A DNA stretch of 64,000 nt from UKL13-2 sp038321965 (GCA_038321965.1 JBBQFL010000013.1:20432-84431); one strand, 5' to 3'. Counted from the stretch's first letter, positions 32,518-42,947 are shown. The notes: generated by a model from the letters alone, not told the origin. Numbers and translations are program-made.

Positions 32518-35500
32518 CTAACTCGTTGCGCGGGCCTTGGTGAAGTTGCGGATCATCACCAGTAGCTGTTCTTCCTGATACGGTTTGCCCATGTACTCAT
32601 TTACGCCCAGTTCCATGGCGTGATTGCGATGTTTGTCCGCTGTGCGGGACGTGATCATGATGATCGGAATGCCTTTGGTTTTTGCATCGGCCCGAACGTT
32701 ACGCGCAAACTCGAAACCATCCATACGCGGCATTTCGATGTCCAACAGGATGATGTCCGGCTCGATATCCTGTAGCTGCTGTAGTCCGTCTACACCGTCT
32801 TTTGCCGTCGCGACTTCAAAGCCCTCACGCAACAGCATCCGGCTGGTAATTTTTCGCACCGTCAGTGAGTCGTCGACCACCATCACCAGGGGCACGGTGC
32901 GAGTCAGCAATGGGGTTACCGCTCCGGCGTCTCCACCAGCGGGTGCCGCGGCCGCGATGGCTTCGCCCAGCGACGGGCCTTTTATTTCTTCATGGACTTG
33001 CGCTGTCTCCAGACTGGCTGCGGCTAGCGTCTGCTCATCGGACGTGAACTCGACCGGCAGCGCCCGCGCTCTCTCGACACTGACAGTCGCTGTTTCACGG
33101 AAGTGTAATTGCACCGGATTGATAATCAGGATGATCTGTCCCGAGCCCGTCACGGTCGCACCGGCGACGCCGATCAGGCGCGCCAACTGCGGGCCAATGG
33201 TTTTCACCACGATCTCACGGTTGCCGATAATCTGGTCGACCTGCACGGCCGAGCGCTGTTGACCGCTCTTGGCCAAAATAACCAGCGCTTTACGTTGTGC
33301 AGATACGGTTGGCTTGCCGCCAAGCAAAGCCGCCATGGATCGCAATGGGTACTTGGTGCCCTTCCATTCAATCTCATTCATTTCCAGCAAAGGCTCATAC
33401 CGCTTGCCTTTGTATTCCTGCACCTGCTCAATCATCACGGACGGAATCGCGTACTGAACATCGTCAACGACCACCATGACCGCCTGAGTTACGGCGAGCG
33501 TCAGCGGCAGCGCGATGGTAAAGGTGGTACCACGGCCTTCGTTGGACGCAATATCGATGCGGCCACCGAGCGAGACGATCTCGTTTCGCACTACATCCAT
33601 GCCGACGCCGCGCCCAGATACCTGCGTGACTTCCTTGGCGGTCGAAAACCCGGCCATGAAAATATATTGCGTCAGCTGGGCTTCGCTGACTTCGGCATCG
33701 GCGGCCAGCAAACCCTGCTCGACTGCCTTTTCTCGAATCCGCGCAAAATTCAGCCCGGCGCCGTCATCGGAGAGTGTGAGCACAACCTCGTTGCCGACCT
33801 GTTGCGCGTCGATGGTGATTTCGCCGATTTCTGACTTGCCCTTAGCCGCTCGATCGGCCGGCATCTCCAGGCCGTGTGCGACTGCATTACGCAGCAAGTG
33901 CTCGAACGGCGGCGTGATCTTCTCCAGAACGGAGCGGTCGATCTCCACGCGAACACCGCGGAATTCGAGGTTGGCTTTTTTCTCAAGCTCTTTCGCCGTC
34001 TGGCGTACAAGACGATAAAAACGATCCTGCAAGTTGCCCAAGGGCACCAGGCGAACGCTCATCAGCCCCTGTTGCAGATCACGATTGAGGCGTGACTGTT
34101 GTATCAGTGCAGCCTCGGTTTCGTCGAGATTCTTTTGCAGAGACAATTGCAGCGTCACCACGTCGTTCAGGCTTTCGGCCATGAAGCGCGTTAGCTCCTG
34201 GGTGCGCGAAAAGCGGTCAAACTCAAGCGGATCGAAAGCCGCGCCATGTTCCTCAGCTTCTTTAATGCGTGACTGTATCTGGGTCTCGGACTGAATCTCG
34301 ACTTCCCGCAACTGCGCCTTCATCCGCGCAATGTTCTCATTGAGATCGAGTAACGATTGTTTGAATGTCAGCATCTCCTGTTCGACACGGGAGCGCGCGA
34401 TCGACAATTCGCCCGCCTCATTGACGAAACGGTCGATAATGTCGGCGTTGACGCGCAACAGCGACTGGCGCTCGCGGCCTTCCGGAGCGCTCTCATCGCG
34501 CACGGCCTGCGCGGCGGCTGCCATCACAGCGATTGTTGTCGGCTTGTCTTTTTGGTGTTCGAATACATCGGCGACCGGGATTTCAATGGCGGCAGTTAAC
34601 TCGCCGGCATTGAGGCGATCAAGCGCGCCGGTGAAGCGGTCGAAATGCTCGTCGATGTCGTCAAACTTCACTATCGCGGGCGCCGCTTCGGCGTCCATTG
34701 CGACCATCTTGGATTCGATGACGTGCGCCAACTCGCCGAGACGCATCAGTCCTGCCATGCGGGCACTGCCCTTGAGCGTGTGGAAATGCCGCGCCAACTC
34801 GTTCACGGGTGCGTGGTCTGCAGGTTTTGCACGCCAGGTCCGCAAGCCATCGCCCACCTGCGGGACGATCTCTTTGGCCTCTTCAAGAAAGATGGGCAGC
34901 AGGTCCACATCGATGTCGTCTTCGATCCGGCGCTTTTCTTTGCCTGATTCAAACGCAGCCTCGACCAGTTGAGCGGGCGCGGAGGGTGTGTGGGCGGGAG
35001 CAGGAACAGGAACAGGCACCGGAGCGGGGACAGGGACAAAAGATGGCGCTGGCTGAGCGGTTGCTAGCGGTGGCTGTTCATCGTCGCTCGGCAAAGTGGC
35101 CGACAATCCGACGGCGGCGCCGACAGCAAGCGCACCCAACTCGGGTGCGGGCTCCTTCTCGACAAGTGGTTCGTCGATCAAGGCCGGTAATGCCGGCACG
35201 AGTGCGCCTTCCGGCGCATCGACCAGAGCCGCGGGCTCAGTGGTTTGCGCGTTGGGGATCAGGTCAACCGACGGCGGCACGGCGAGGGCGACCTCCTCAA
35301 CCAGCGGCTGCGGCACTTCAACGTCAGCCACTTGTTCGATCAGCGGTTCAACCACCGGCTCATCGATCAGGATGGGGGGGTCAATCGGAATTTCAGGTGC
35401 CGTTTCCACCGAAGCCTCTTCAAAGGCGACGACGTCGGCGGGCACTGGTGCCGGCTCTGCATTAGCTTCAATCGCGGGGTGGCCGGCATCGAACACCGGC

Positions 35501-38500
35501 GCCGCAAACCCGCGTTCGGTAATCGGCTCGGCTGCGGGTTCTGGGGGCGGCGACTCGATAAAATCGAAGTTGCCGAAATCGATCTCGTTTGTACGCACAA
35601 TTTCTGGCGCCTCCGCCGAAACCGGGGACTTAACAAATGAGCTTTCTGCTCTCTTGGCCAGTTTTAACGCTTCGCGCAATCCCTGCAGTTCCTTCACGAC
35701 ATCATCACGAGGTGTCGGTAGCTCGTGGGTATGCAGACCCATCACCATGCTGGTAAGCGCATCCACCGCTTGACGCATCACACCCAGGCGTCCGGCATCC
35801 AGCTCGGGTGTAAATTCGATCGCATCCTGCGACCACTTCTCCAGTCCTGCGGCAACTTCGGCGATCATGTCGAAATTGGTGGTGCGCGACGAACTGTTCA
35901 GGGTATGGGCCGCACGCATGAATTCGTGCGATACCGGTTGCTCAGGTTTGGCCTCAAGCGCCGCCATTTCGTTGTCGAGCGTGGCGATGTGTTGCTCAGC
36001 CTCACCCAGATAAATATGAAACAGCGCGTGCGGCACCACCACGGTCCCGACCACGACGTCTGCCGAATCGGATGGCAATCCTTGCTCGAGCTCGAACGCT
36101 TCCAGTGTCGATGCCGGTTCAGGAACATGCGCGGGTTGCTGGCTTTCGGCAGTCTCGAGGCCTTCCCACGTGATTGGCTCAATGGCAGGTATCTCGGCGC
36201 CGATCACTTCTGCTTCAATCGGCAGCTCGGCTTTCGCCCCCTTTGCGGCGTCATCGGTTACAAAATCGAACGGCGAAGCCTCTGCAGTAGTCGCTGAAGG
36301 CGGCTCAGCAGGCACCGATGGTTCTGGCGCGAGCAAAATCGGCGTGGCCGGTAGTTCTGCGGCGGTTTCAACTGGGGCGATTTCAGGTACAGCAGCAACC
36401 GGCTCGGCCTCAAAGACCGGCTCTTGTCCGTTTTTGAGCATCTCGGCCATGCGCGCAATGGCGGACCCGTCTACATGCGCGGTATTGGTAATCTTCAGCG
36501 CGCTTACCCAGTCCGAAAACGCATGCAAAGTATGTTCGACAAAGGCCAATAAGCCAGCCGACGCCGGCGTTTCATCTTTCAGCCACTTGTTGAAAACCTG
36601 TTCACAATTCCAGGCAACCTCGCCCAGATCCACCAGGCCCACCATTCGCCCGGAGCCTTTGAGGGTGTGATAGCCACGTCGAATGGTCGTGAGCGCTTCG
36701 TGGTCGTGCGGATTGCCGCGCAACACGTCCAGATTTTCGCGGATCGTGACGACCACTTCGCCAGCCTCTTCGAGAAAAATTTCCAACAGCTCGGAATCGA
36801 TTTCCATTGCGGATGCATCGATTAGTTGAACCGTTTGTGCCGACGGCGCCTCGGTCGGCTTGTCAGGCGCGATTTCAGCGATCGCCGTCATCACGCCGGT
36901 TTTGTTTGGATCGAAATTTTGATCGATCGCCTTCAACATTTCATCACTCTGCCGCGCGGACTCGCCGTCGGCGATGAGCGTGGCGTCCTGTTTCAATTCC
37001 TTGACAGCCGCACGCAGCTGATCTCGTGACGCCGTCTGTTCTGGCTGTTGTTTCCAGTCTTCGTACAGACCTTGCACTTTTTGCTTTGCCACATCCACAT
37101 CGGCCTTGGATATGGGCGATTTGATTGCCGTGCGATCCGGGTCTGCAGGTTTCACAGCCAGACCAAAGCGGATCAGCGCCGGCAACAAAGCGTCGCGCGG
37201 CTGTGAGGTACCCTGCTGCAACGCGGCAATGTACAGCCCGAGCGCGGATACGCCCTCTGCGACTGCCTCGGCATCGTCACCTACGCTGGTAATCGCGCCA
37301 GAGGCGAATTGCTCGACCCGCTTCCGCAGGAGGCTGTTTAAATCAGCAGCTTCATTGAGCTCCAGTATCGTCAATGCGCCCTGGACCTGTGAAAACAACG
37401 GTGCCAAATTTGCCAGCTCAGCGGATTTGGTCGAATCGCGGAAAAATGTGTCCAGCGAACCTTCGATGGAAGCCAGATTTACCTGAACCTCCTGCCCCAC
37501 CTGAAACATCAGCATTCGTTCCTGAGCGCGCTTGGACATATCATCCATCAGCGCCGACGTACCCGCTCTGGCCGACGGCAATGCCGTACCGGTCATTGCT
37601 CCTTTTAATCTTTCAACGATATTCCTGGCCTGCGCGCCGAAATCCGAGGATTGCCGAAAATAGCTTTCCAAAGAGGATTCGAGAAATAGCAGCGCAGTTG
37701 CCATTTCCAGCGAAAGAGTTTCACTGACCGGAATTTGTGTTTTCCGCAAATGCTCGCCAACAACGCCCACGGTCTCAACGACAGTTGCAAGGTCCTTATT
37801 GGGCTGACGTTGTGCGGAAGCAAAAAATGGAGCGCTCTGGGTGACGAATTGTTCCAGCGAGGCGCGGTTCCCGCTGGCGAACTTGAGCCAGCTTTCCTTT
37901 TGCTCCTGTACGTGATCGCGAAGCCCGCGAATTACCGCCTTTAGCTGGTCATCAGCGCCAAGTGCCCCGTGTACGACCGGGATGGCAAGCAATTCATCGA
38001 GGCGATAAAGTTCACGAATCTTCCGCAAGCGCTCGGTATTTGCTTTCGATCTTCCAATGACTAGCAGCAAATCGCGAAACAGTTTTTCCGGGACTTTTTG
38101 CACGCCATCGATCAACAGTTTGATCTGTTGATCGATCTTGCCAAACAACTGCACGGCCATCGCACCGGCATCTGCGGGGTTTGTGGCAACAGCGTCAAAA
38201 AACCCACTAGCGGCATACCAGAACGATACAGTCGGGGAAGTAACTTGCAGCGCTTCAATAGCCAGTGTCGCATTGCGCATTTCCCGCGCGCCGCCAACCA
38301 TATCCTTGTCGCGCAATAGCTTTAGCAGGCCCGCCTGATACATCGCGCGCCGCTGCTTGATCGCCTCGGCCAGCATTTCTGGCTTTGGCAAGGCGACGGT
38401 GTTATCCGGCATGACCAGCGCTAGCGAAAGGTCCGGCGAAAACAGGTCCGTCTCGGACGCGTCCGTTGCACCGCGGGCTTTATTGACTTCGAGGTACGCC

Positions 38501-38874
38501 CGCGCCAGCAACATCGGGCGATCTGGTTCGCCTGCCATCAGGCTGTCGAGATAAGCAGACAGGCTCGCTGTCGCGGTTAAGGCGGTGGCAATGCGCTGAG
38601 CCGCTTGCGCGCGCGCGTTCGGGTCGCTCTCGTGGCTGCCAACCAGTTTCTCAATTTCCTCATTGAAGCGGGTAGCCGCGCCCAGACCGACCATCGTCAG
38701 CGCGCCAGTTACCTGGTGTAGATGTGTGGCTGCGTACTTCGCTGCCTTCGTATCGCCTGGATTGGCGGCGAGGGCCTCAAGGTGCGTGCGGGTTTCGGTT
38801 AGCGAATGTTCTATCTCCGCTTTAACCCATGAAAGGGGGCCGATATCGAACGCTGGTTTTGGATTGGAAGCCAT
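32518..38874 (-). CDS. chpA: ChpA/PilL, hybrid CheA-like histidine kinase of the type IV pilus Chp pathway
   Basis: 2118-residue cytoplasmic kinase that relays signals from PilJ to PilG and PilH. Hpt-type modules carry candidate phospho-His: LHQVTG near residue 51 (degenerate), YHTLKGSGRMVG near 735, AHTLNSSSRT near 990 and FHTLKGSARMAG near 1363. Ala/Pro-rich linkers separate them, including a PVPAPVPVPVPAPA run near 1285. The kinase core follows (N box HLLRNAVAHGLE near 1660, then DDGAGL and GRGVGMDVV), then a CheW-like domain and a C-terminal receiver with phospho-Asp near 2043 (IILLDIEMPRMDG). It is shorter than the Pseudomonas ChpA (about 2470 aa). It is the last gene of pilG-pilH-pilI-pilJ-chpA, so a long transcript is expected. 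Confidence 0.95.
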   Translation of the reverse strand: MASNPKPAFDIGPLSWVKAEIEHSLTETRTHLEALAANPGDTKAAKYAATHLHQVTGALTMVGLGAATRFNEEIEKLVGSHESDPNARAQAAQRIATALTATASLSAYLDSLMAGEPDRPMLLARAYLEVNKARGATDASETDLFSPDLSLALVMPDNTVALPKPEMLAEAIKQRRAMYQAGLLKLLRDKDMVGGAREMRNATLAIEALQVTSPTVSFWYAASGFFDAVATNPADAGAMAVQLFGKIDQQIKLLIDGVQKVPEKLFRDLLLVIGRSKANTERLRKIRELYRLDELLAIPVVHGALGADDQLKAVIRGLRDHVQEQKESWLKFASGNRASLEQFVTQSAPFFASAQRQPNKDLATVVETVGVVGEHLRKTQIPVSETLSLEMATALLFLESSLESYFRQSSDFGAQARNIVERLKGAMTGTALPSARAGTSALMDDMSKRAQERMLMFQVGQEVQVNLASIEGSLDTFFRDSTKSAELANLAPLFSQVQGALTILELNEAADLNSLLRKRVEQFASGAITSVGDDAEAVAEGVSALGLYIAALQQGTSQPRDALLPALIRFGLAVKPADPDRTAIKSPISKADVDVAKQKVQGLYEDWKQQPEQTASRDQLRAAVKELKQDATLIADGESARQSDEMLKAIDQNFDPNKTGVMTAIAEIAPDKPTEAPSAQTVQLIDASAMEIDSELLEIFLEEAGEVVVTIRENLDVLRGNPHDHEALTTIRRGYHTLKGSGRMVGLVDLGEVAWNCEQVFNKWLKDETPASAGLLAFVEHTLHAFSDWVSALKITNTAHVDGSAIARMAEMLKNGQEPVFEAEPVAAVPEIAPVETAAELPATPILLAPEPSVPAEPPSATTAEASPFDFVTDDAAKGAKAELPIEAEVIGAEIPAIEPITWEGLETAESQQPAHVPEPASTLEAFELEQGLPSDSADVVVGTVVVPHALFHIYLGEAEQHIATLDNEMAALEAKPEQPVSHEFMRAAHTLNSSSRTTNFDMIAEVAAGLEKWSQDAIEFTPELDAGRLGVMRQAVDALTSMVMGLHTHELPTPRDDVVKELQGLREALKLAKRAESSFVKSPVSAEAPEIVRTNEIDFGNFDFIESPPPEPAAEPITERGFAAPVFDAGHPAIEANAEPAPVPADVVAFEEASVETAPEIPIDPPILIDEPVVEPLIEQVADVEVPQPLVEEVALAVPPSVDLIPNAQTTEPAALVDAPEGALVPALPALIDEPLVEKEPAPELGALAVGAAVGLSATLPSDDEQPPLATAQPAPSFVPVPAPVPVPVPAPAHTPSAPAQLVEAAFESGKEKRRIEDDIDVDLLPIFLEEAKEIVPQVGDGLRTWRAKPADHAPVNELARHFHTLKGSARMAGLMRLGELAHVIESKMVAMDAEAAPAIVKFDDIDEHFDRFTGALDRLNAGELTAAIEIPVADVFEHQKDKPTTIAVMAAAAQAVRDESAPEGRERQSLLRVNADIIDRFVNEAGELSIARSRVEQEMLTFKQSLLDLNENIARMKAQLREVEIQSETQIQSRIKEAEEHGAAFDPLEFDRFSRTQELTRFMAESLNDVVTLQLSLQKNLDETEAALIQQSRLNRDLQQGLMSVRLVPLGNLQDRFYRLVRQTAKELEKKANLEFRGVRVEIDRSVLEKITPPFEHLLRNAVAHGLEMPADRAAKGKSEIGEITIDAQQVGNEVVLTLSDDGAGLNFARIREKAVEQGLLAADAEVSEAQLTQYIFMAGFSTAKEVTQVSGRGVGMDVVRNEIVSLGGRIDIASNEGRGTTFTIALPLTLAVTQAVMVVVDDVQYAIPSVMIEQVQEYKGKRYEPLLEMNEIEWKGTKYPLRSMAALLGGKPTVSAQRKALVILAKSGQQRSAVQVDQIIGNREIVVKTIGPQLARLIGVAGATVTGSGQIILIINPVQLHFRETATVSVERARALPVEFTSDEQTLAAASLETAQVHEEIKGPSLGEAIAAAAPAGGDAGAVTPLLTRTVPLVMVVDDSLTVRKITSRMLLREGFEVATAKDGVDGLQQLQDIEPDIILLDIEMPRMDGFEFARNVRADAKTKGIPIIMITSRTADKHRNHAMELGVNEYMGKPYQEEQLLVMIRNFTKARATS

Positions 38875-38924
38875 TAATTACGCACCGAATTTCAAATGAA
38901 ACATTGGCAAAGTTCGGCGGATAG

Positions 38925-41240
38925 TTACAATTTAAATCCGGAAACCGACGCTTTGAGATCCGATGCCACATCCGCCAACTCTTTAATTGAAGACGCTGTC
39001 TGCTGCGTACCAGTAGTTGTTTGACGATTGATTTCTAGAATGTCCTGCATATTTCGGGCAACCTTGTTTGCAGACGCGGCCTGCGCCTGCGTGTCAGCAG
39101 AAATTCTCTGAATAAGGTTCGCCAGATTCTTGGTAACAGTGTCGATCTCGCTCAGCGCTTGACCCGCTGCATCGGACAGTTTTGCCCCCTCGACCACACC
39201 AGTCGTTGATTTTTCCATAGCAGCAACCGCATCTTGCGTATCTGCCTGAATGGTTTTCACAATGGCACCAATCTGCTTGGTTGCTTCACCTGAGCGCTCG
39301 GCCAGTCGTTGCACCTCTTCCGCAACCACCGAAAAGCCGCGCCCTGCTTCACCCGCTGAGGCGGCCTGAATGGCCGCGTTCAATGCCAGCACGTTCGTCT
39401 GCTCTGTAATGTCGGAAATCAGCTCCACAATCTCGCCAATTTCCTGGGAGCTTTCACCTAGCCGTTTGATACGCTTGGACGTTTCCTGGATTTGCTCGCG
39501 GATATCATTCATACCCGAAATCGAGTTCTGTACAGCAACGCGTCCTTTATCGGACGCCGCCAGTGAGCGCATGGCAACCTGTGACGATTCTTCAGCGTTT
39601 GACGACACCGTCGTCAGCGTCTGCGCTACGCCAAGCACCTGCTGCGTAGTGTCCTTAATTTCTTTCGACTGCTTTTCCGCGGCGTCGAGCAGTTGTACAG
39701 AAACGGCTTGCGCCTGTTGGGATTTTGCCGATACGGAGGTTGACGCATTGTTTACGCCCGTTACCAGCGTGCGTAATTCATCGATCGTGTAGTTCATCGA
39801 GTCCGCAATGGCGCCGGTGATGTCCTCCGTCACCTTTGCCCGAATAGTCAAGTCGCCGTCAGCCAGGTCGCCCATCTCGTTAAGGAGGCGCAAGATGGCC
39901 TCCTGGTTACGTTTATTTTCGGTTTCGGACTCGGCCGCGCGTCGTCGTGCATCGGAAAGAAATACGGCTGCAATCAAGCCAAGAAAGATCAACGCCAATA
40001 AACCAAACCCAAACGCCAAAAACAGTGGCAGATTTTGCTTTTCCACCGCCAGTGCGTTCTGTAACTGCTCGACGTTTGACAGCAGCTGCTCGGAGCCTTG
40101 CTGCAAGACGCGACCCGACTGACGCGCGGAAACCAGTTTTTGCACGCTACCTAGGATAGGCTGGATGTTTTGCTCAAAGCCGTTAAACGACTCCCTTAGC
40201 TTGGCAACTTTGGCCTTGGCGTCACCGTCGCGCAACGCAGTGATTCCCAATGTGTCAGAACCAGACTCCAACGCCTTTACCAGCTCGCGGAAATCATTGG
40301 TATCTTTACCCATCAGGAAAGGCACCGTTGGATCGATAATTTCACCACCAAGAATTTCTGCGGAGCCGCGTCCGAGTCGCTCGGACAAAAATGTCAGGCG
40401 GTTTACTTTCAATACCTGAACCGGCGGCGCTCCGGATTGTTGCATCAAGCCGGTCAAATCCTGCGACAGTTCGGCGAGCTCTTCGGAGCCTGCGCGAACC
40501 TGCGCAATGTTGCGGGACAATTCAGACAGATCGTTTTTTGCCGCGAGGATGGACGTGGCAGCATTGGAGCCGTCAGCAAAGCGCTTGGTCAGCTCTTCCA
40601 AACGAGACGTGAGTTCTTCGCTAACACGAGCGCTTGGAACGGTGGTATTGAAAGCCTCACCGCCCTTGTTCAACACTTCAAGGTATCGTTGAAACTCGTC
40701 CCGGCTGTCCTGAAGTTGGGGAAACGAGGCCAGGTCGCCGCGAGCCGCGAGCCCGGCAGATTTTGCGAGCCGCTGCGAGTGATATTGGAGCTGTGAGGTA
40801 ATGTTGGCGAATGTTGAGCTATTGCTGCGACCATTCGCGTCCAGCAAAACTGCGCCAATGGTCAAAGCGCCGAACAAGCCTGCGAAGGCAAGCAAGATGG
40901 GCAGCTGCTGTTCGACCGGACGGTTGCCGATTACCGGCAACTTGAATCCGCCGGGTTTCTTAGTTGGCTTGACAGTGCTGGCAGCAGCGACGTCAGCTTT
41001 AATTTTTCTCGTTTGAGTACCGGTCGTTCCTGCAGCCCCGGTAGTTGGCCCGGCATCGACGTTTGAGTCTTTTCGGTCGCCGATGGTTGATGTCGTGGCC
41101 GTGCTTTTCTTGCGACCGAAAAGTTTTTCCATGAAGGAGCCTGACGTTTTGCCCGCGACCGTCGGCTTGCTCGCCGTCACTGGCGATGTCGCGGTCTGCT
41201 TATTGTCCTTGGATGTCAGGGACGGTATTTTGAGTGCCAT
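38925..41240 (-). CDS. pilJ: PilJ, methyl-accepting chemotaxis protein for twitching motility
   Basis: 771 residues, the chemoreceptor of the Chp system. An N-terminal stretch of about 110 residues, rich in Thr, Ser, Lys and Ala, precedes the first membrane helix (QLPILLAFAGLFGALTIGAVLL, about 112-133). A long periplasmic part with PilJ-type sequence (ANITSQLQYHSQRLAKSAGLAA) follows, then a second helix (LPLFLAFGFGLLALIFLGLIA), a HAMP-like part and the signalling domain with the hairpin tip (ITEQTNVLALNAAIQAASAGEAGRGF). The Pseudomonas protein is about 680 residues with almost no N-terminal extension, so the extension here is unusual. It ends 51 bases before chpA. Confidence 0.94.
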   Translation of the reverse strand: MALKIPSLTSKDNKQTATSPVTASKPTVAGKTSGSFMEKLFGRKKSTATTSTIGDRKDSNVDAGPTTGAAGTTGTQTRKIKADVAAASTVKPTKKPGGFKLPVIGNRPVEQQLPILLAFAGLFGALTIGAVLLDANGRSNSSTFANITSQLQYHSQRLAKSAGLAARGDLASFPQLQDSRDEFQRYLEVLNKGGEAFNTTVPSARVSEELTSRLEELTKRFADGSNAATSILAAKNDLSELSRNIAQVRAGSEELAELSQDLTGLMQQSGAPPVQVLKVNRLTFLSERLGRGSAEILGGEIIDPTVPFLMGKDTNDFRELVKALESGSDTLGITALRDGDAKAKVAKLRESFNGFEQNIQPILGSVQKLVSARQSGRVLQQGSEQLLSNVEQLQNALAVEKQNLPLFLAFGFGLLALIFLGLIAAVFLSDARRRAAESETENKRNQEAILRLLNEMGDLADGDLTIRAKVTEDITGAIADSMNYTIDELRTLVTGVNNASTSVSAKSQQAQAVSVQLLDAAEKQSKEIKDTTQQVLGVAQTLTTVSSNAEESSQVAMRSLAASDKGRVAVQNSISGMNDIREQIQETSKRIKRLGESSQEIGEIVELISDITEQTNVLALNAAIQAASAGEAGRGFSVVAEEVQRLAERSGEATKQIGAIVKTIQADTQDAVAAMEKSTTGVVEGAKLSDAAGQALSEIDTVTKNLANLIQRISADTQAQAASANKVARNMQDILEINRQTTTGTQQTASSIKELADVASDLKASVSGFKL

Positions 41241-41283
41241 GGGCTTCTCCGTTACGTGCTTGATTTGTTCGTTGCCAATATCA

Positions 41284-41820
41284 CTAAGCGGCTACCGCCG
41301 CTGTCACGACCCCTACTTCCAGAAAATGCGCGTCTCGCGTCAATCCTGCCAAATCGAGCTCATACCACGTCGTACCTCCTGCGTCGCGATAAGCGCCTTT
41401 TATCCATGGCCTTGTCGCGTCCGCGCCAAGCGGCACCGGTGCAAACAGCTCGGGGTTATGCAAACCCAGCATTCGACTTACCACCAAACCAGAACCTTCA
41501 ATCAGCCTTTCGGCGATCAGAATGACGCGACGTTCCATTGCCGCACCGATTGCCGGTTGCCCTTGAAATGCCGCGAAGTCCGCGATCGAATACAATTTGC
41601 CGCGGATGTTTGCAACGCCGCGATACCAAGCCTGCGTCATCGGCACCTGAATTATCTTCGGCACAGGGATTACTTCGGAGACGTCCGAAAGCGTAACCAG
41701 CCAGTTTTGCTGGCCGACCTGGAAGCCAAGCCGCGATAGCACGGTCTTTCGCAACGCGGCATCGCGAATGCGCAGTGCAACCCCTTGCTGAAACTCCCGA
41801 AGACTGGTCTTTCGTGCCAT
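41284..41820 (-). CDS. pilI: PilI, CheW-like adaptor
   Basis: 178 residues: CheW-type adaptor joining PilJ to the kinase ChpA. Landmarks are FQVGQQNWLVTLSDVSEVIPVP, then WYRGVANIRGKLYSIADF and RVILIAERL. The order (pilH before, pilJ after, 43 bases between) is that of the Chp operons. No membrane segment. Confidence 0.92.
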   Translation of the reverse strand: MARKTSLREFQQGVALRIRDAALRKTVLSRLGFQVGQQNWLVTLSDVSEVIPVPKIIQVPMTQAWYRGVANIRGKLYSIADFAAFQGQPAIGAAMERRVILIAERLIEGSGLVVSRMLGLHNPELFAPVPLGADATRPWIKGAYRDAGGTTWYELDLAGLTRDAHFLEVGVVTAAVAA

Positions 41821-41852
41821 GGGTCAAGCAACTCGAATAAGTGAACGGGTGC

Positions 41853-42218
41853 TCAACCGAGCGCCTTGATTTTCGATATGAGCTCCGGGCCATTCACGGG
41901 TTTGACCAGATAATCCTTGGCTCCCTGACGCATTCCCCAAATCTTGTCCGTTTCCTGGTCCTTGGTGGTACAAATAAAGACGGGGATGTGTTTCGTCGTA
42001 TCGGCACGTGTAATGGCCCTGGTCGCCTGAAAACCATTCAGCCCCGGCATCACCACGTCCATGAGGATTAGGTCAGGCAATTCTGCCTTTGCCTTTTCCA
42101 CGCCCTCTTCGCCACTATTGGCAACAACCACAGCATATCCGGACTTGACCAGCAACCCTTCAAGAAATGCGCGTTCGGTGGGAGAGTCGTCAACGACGAG
42201 GATTTTTTTGACGGGCAT
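41853..42218 (-). CDS. pilH: PilH, single-domain response regulator
   Basis: 121-residue CheY-like receiver. Acidic pair Asp10-Asp11 (VVDDSPTE), phospho-acceptor Asp54 (LILMDVVMPGLNGFQ), Thr in ICTTKDQ, Lys in LVKPVN. In twitching systems PilH opposes or tunes PilG activity on the retraction ATPase, known from Pseudomonas. It lies between pilG and pilI. Confidence 0.92.
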   Translation of the reverse strand: MPVKKILVVDDSPTERAFLEGLLVKSGYAVVVANSGEEGVEKAKAELPDLILMDVVMPGLNGFQATRAITRADTTKHIPVFICTTKDQETDKIWGMRQGAKDYLVKPVNGPELISKIKALG

Positions 42219-42277
42219 TATTCGCTCCAGTGATGATATGTAATGCGTTGAAATTTGGAATACTGAACTGAATTACC

Positions 42278-42682
42278 TTACATTGCCCGGATGCGATCAG
42301 GCAGGTGCGCCTCTACCGTCTTTAACAAACTATCCTTCGAAAAAGGCTTCGTAAGATATTCGTCTGATCCGACCATACGGCCCCGTGCGCGATCAAACAG
42401 GCTATCCTTAGATGACAGCATGATCACCGGCGTAACTTTGAATTTCGCATTCTTCTTTATCAGCGCGCAGGTCTGGTAGCCGTCAAGTCTTGGCATCATG
42501 ACGTCCACGAAAATCAGGTCAGGGTGGTGATCCGCGATCTTGACGAGCGAGTCAAAACCGTTTTCCGCCAAAATTACCTGACATCCCGCCTGCATCAAAA
42601 AAATCTCTGCTGAACGGCGAATCGTATTCGAATCGTCGATCACCATGACCCTGACGCCAGCCAACGGTTTTGCGTCGCTCAC
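42278..42682 (-). CDS. pilG: PilG, single-domain response regulator
   Basis: 134 residues starting at a GTG (42680-42682). CheY-like receiver with VMVIDDSNTIRRSAE (Asp16-Asp17), phospho-acceptor Asp60 (LIFVDVMMPRLDGYQ), Ser and Lys in MLSSKDS, and Lys in LTKPFSKD. PilG stimulates pilus extension. It opens the operon pilG-pilH-pilI-pilJ-chpA. The methylesterase and methyltransferase genes pilK and chpB are not in this window. Confidence 0.93.
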   Translation of the reverse strand: MSDAKPLAGVRVMVIDDSNTIRRSAEIFLMQAGCQVILAENGFDSLVKIADHHPDLIFVDVMMPRLDGYQTCALIKKNAKFKVTPVIMLSSKDSLFDRARGRMVGSDEYLTKPFSKDSLLKTVEAHLPDRIRAM

Positions 42683-42947
42683 GAGGCCCTCTTCCCGAAC
42701 GGATGCATCAAATTAGACAACCACTATTTATCAAGTCGACAAGTATCGTATCTCCAGACGGCCCACGCTATTGAATGCGTCATTTGTGACCGCTGCAGCC
42801 TCCAACGCCAGATAGATTTTTCCAAGGATTTCCGGCTATTTGAGCAAAGGTTATCCCGCTTTCACACAAGAAACAATAAGAAACCGTCTGTTTTCGATAT
42901 TCTTTTCAGATAGCTGGAATACATTTTCCCGTTGATGCTGACACCGC

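Noticed and set aside
32518..38874. Short plus-strand open frames across chpA (for example near 35.1-35.8 kb)
   Set aside because: They are antisense shadows of the Ala/Pro-rich linker of chpA with repetitive Ser/Gly/Ala translations and no ribosome sites.
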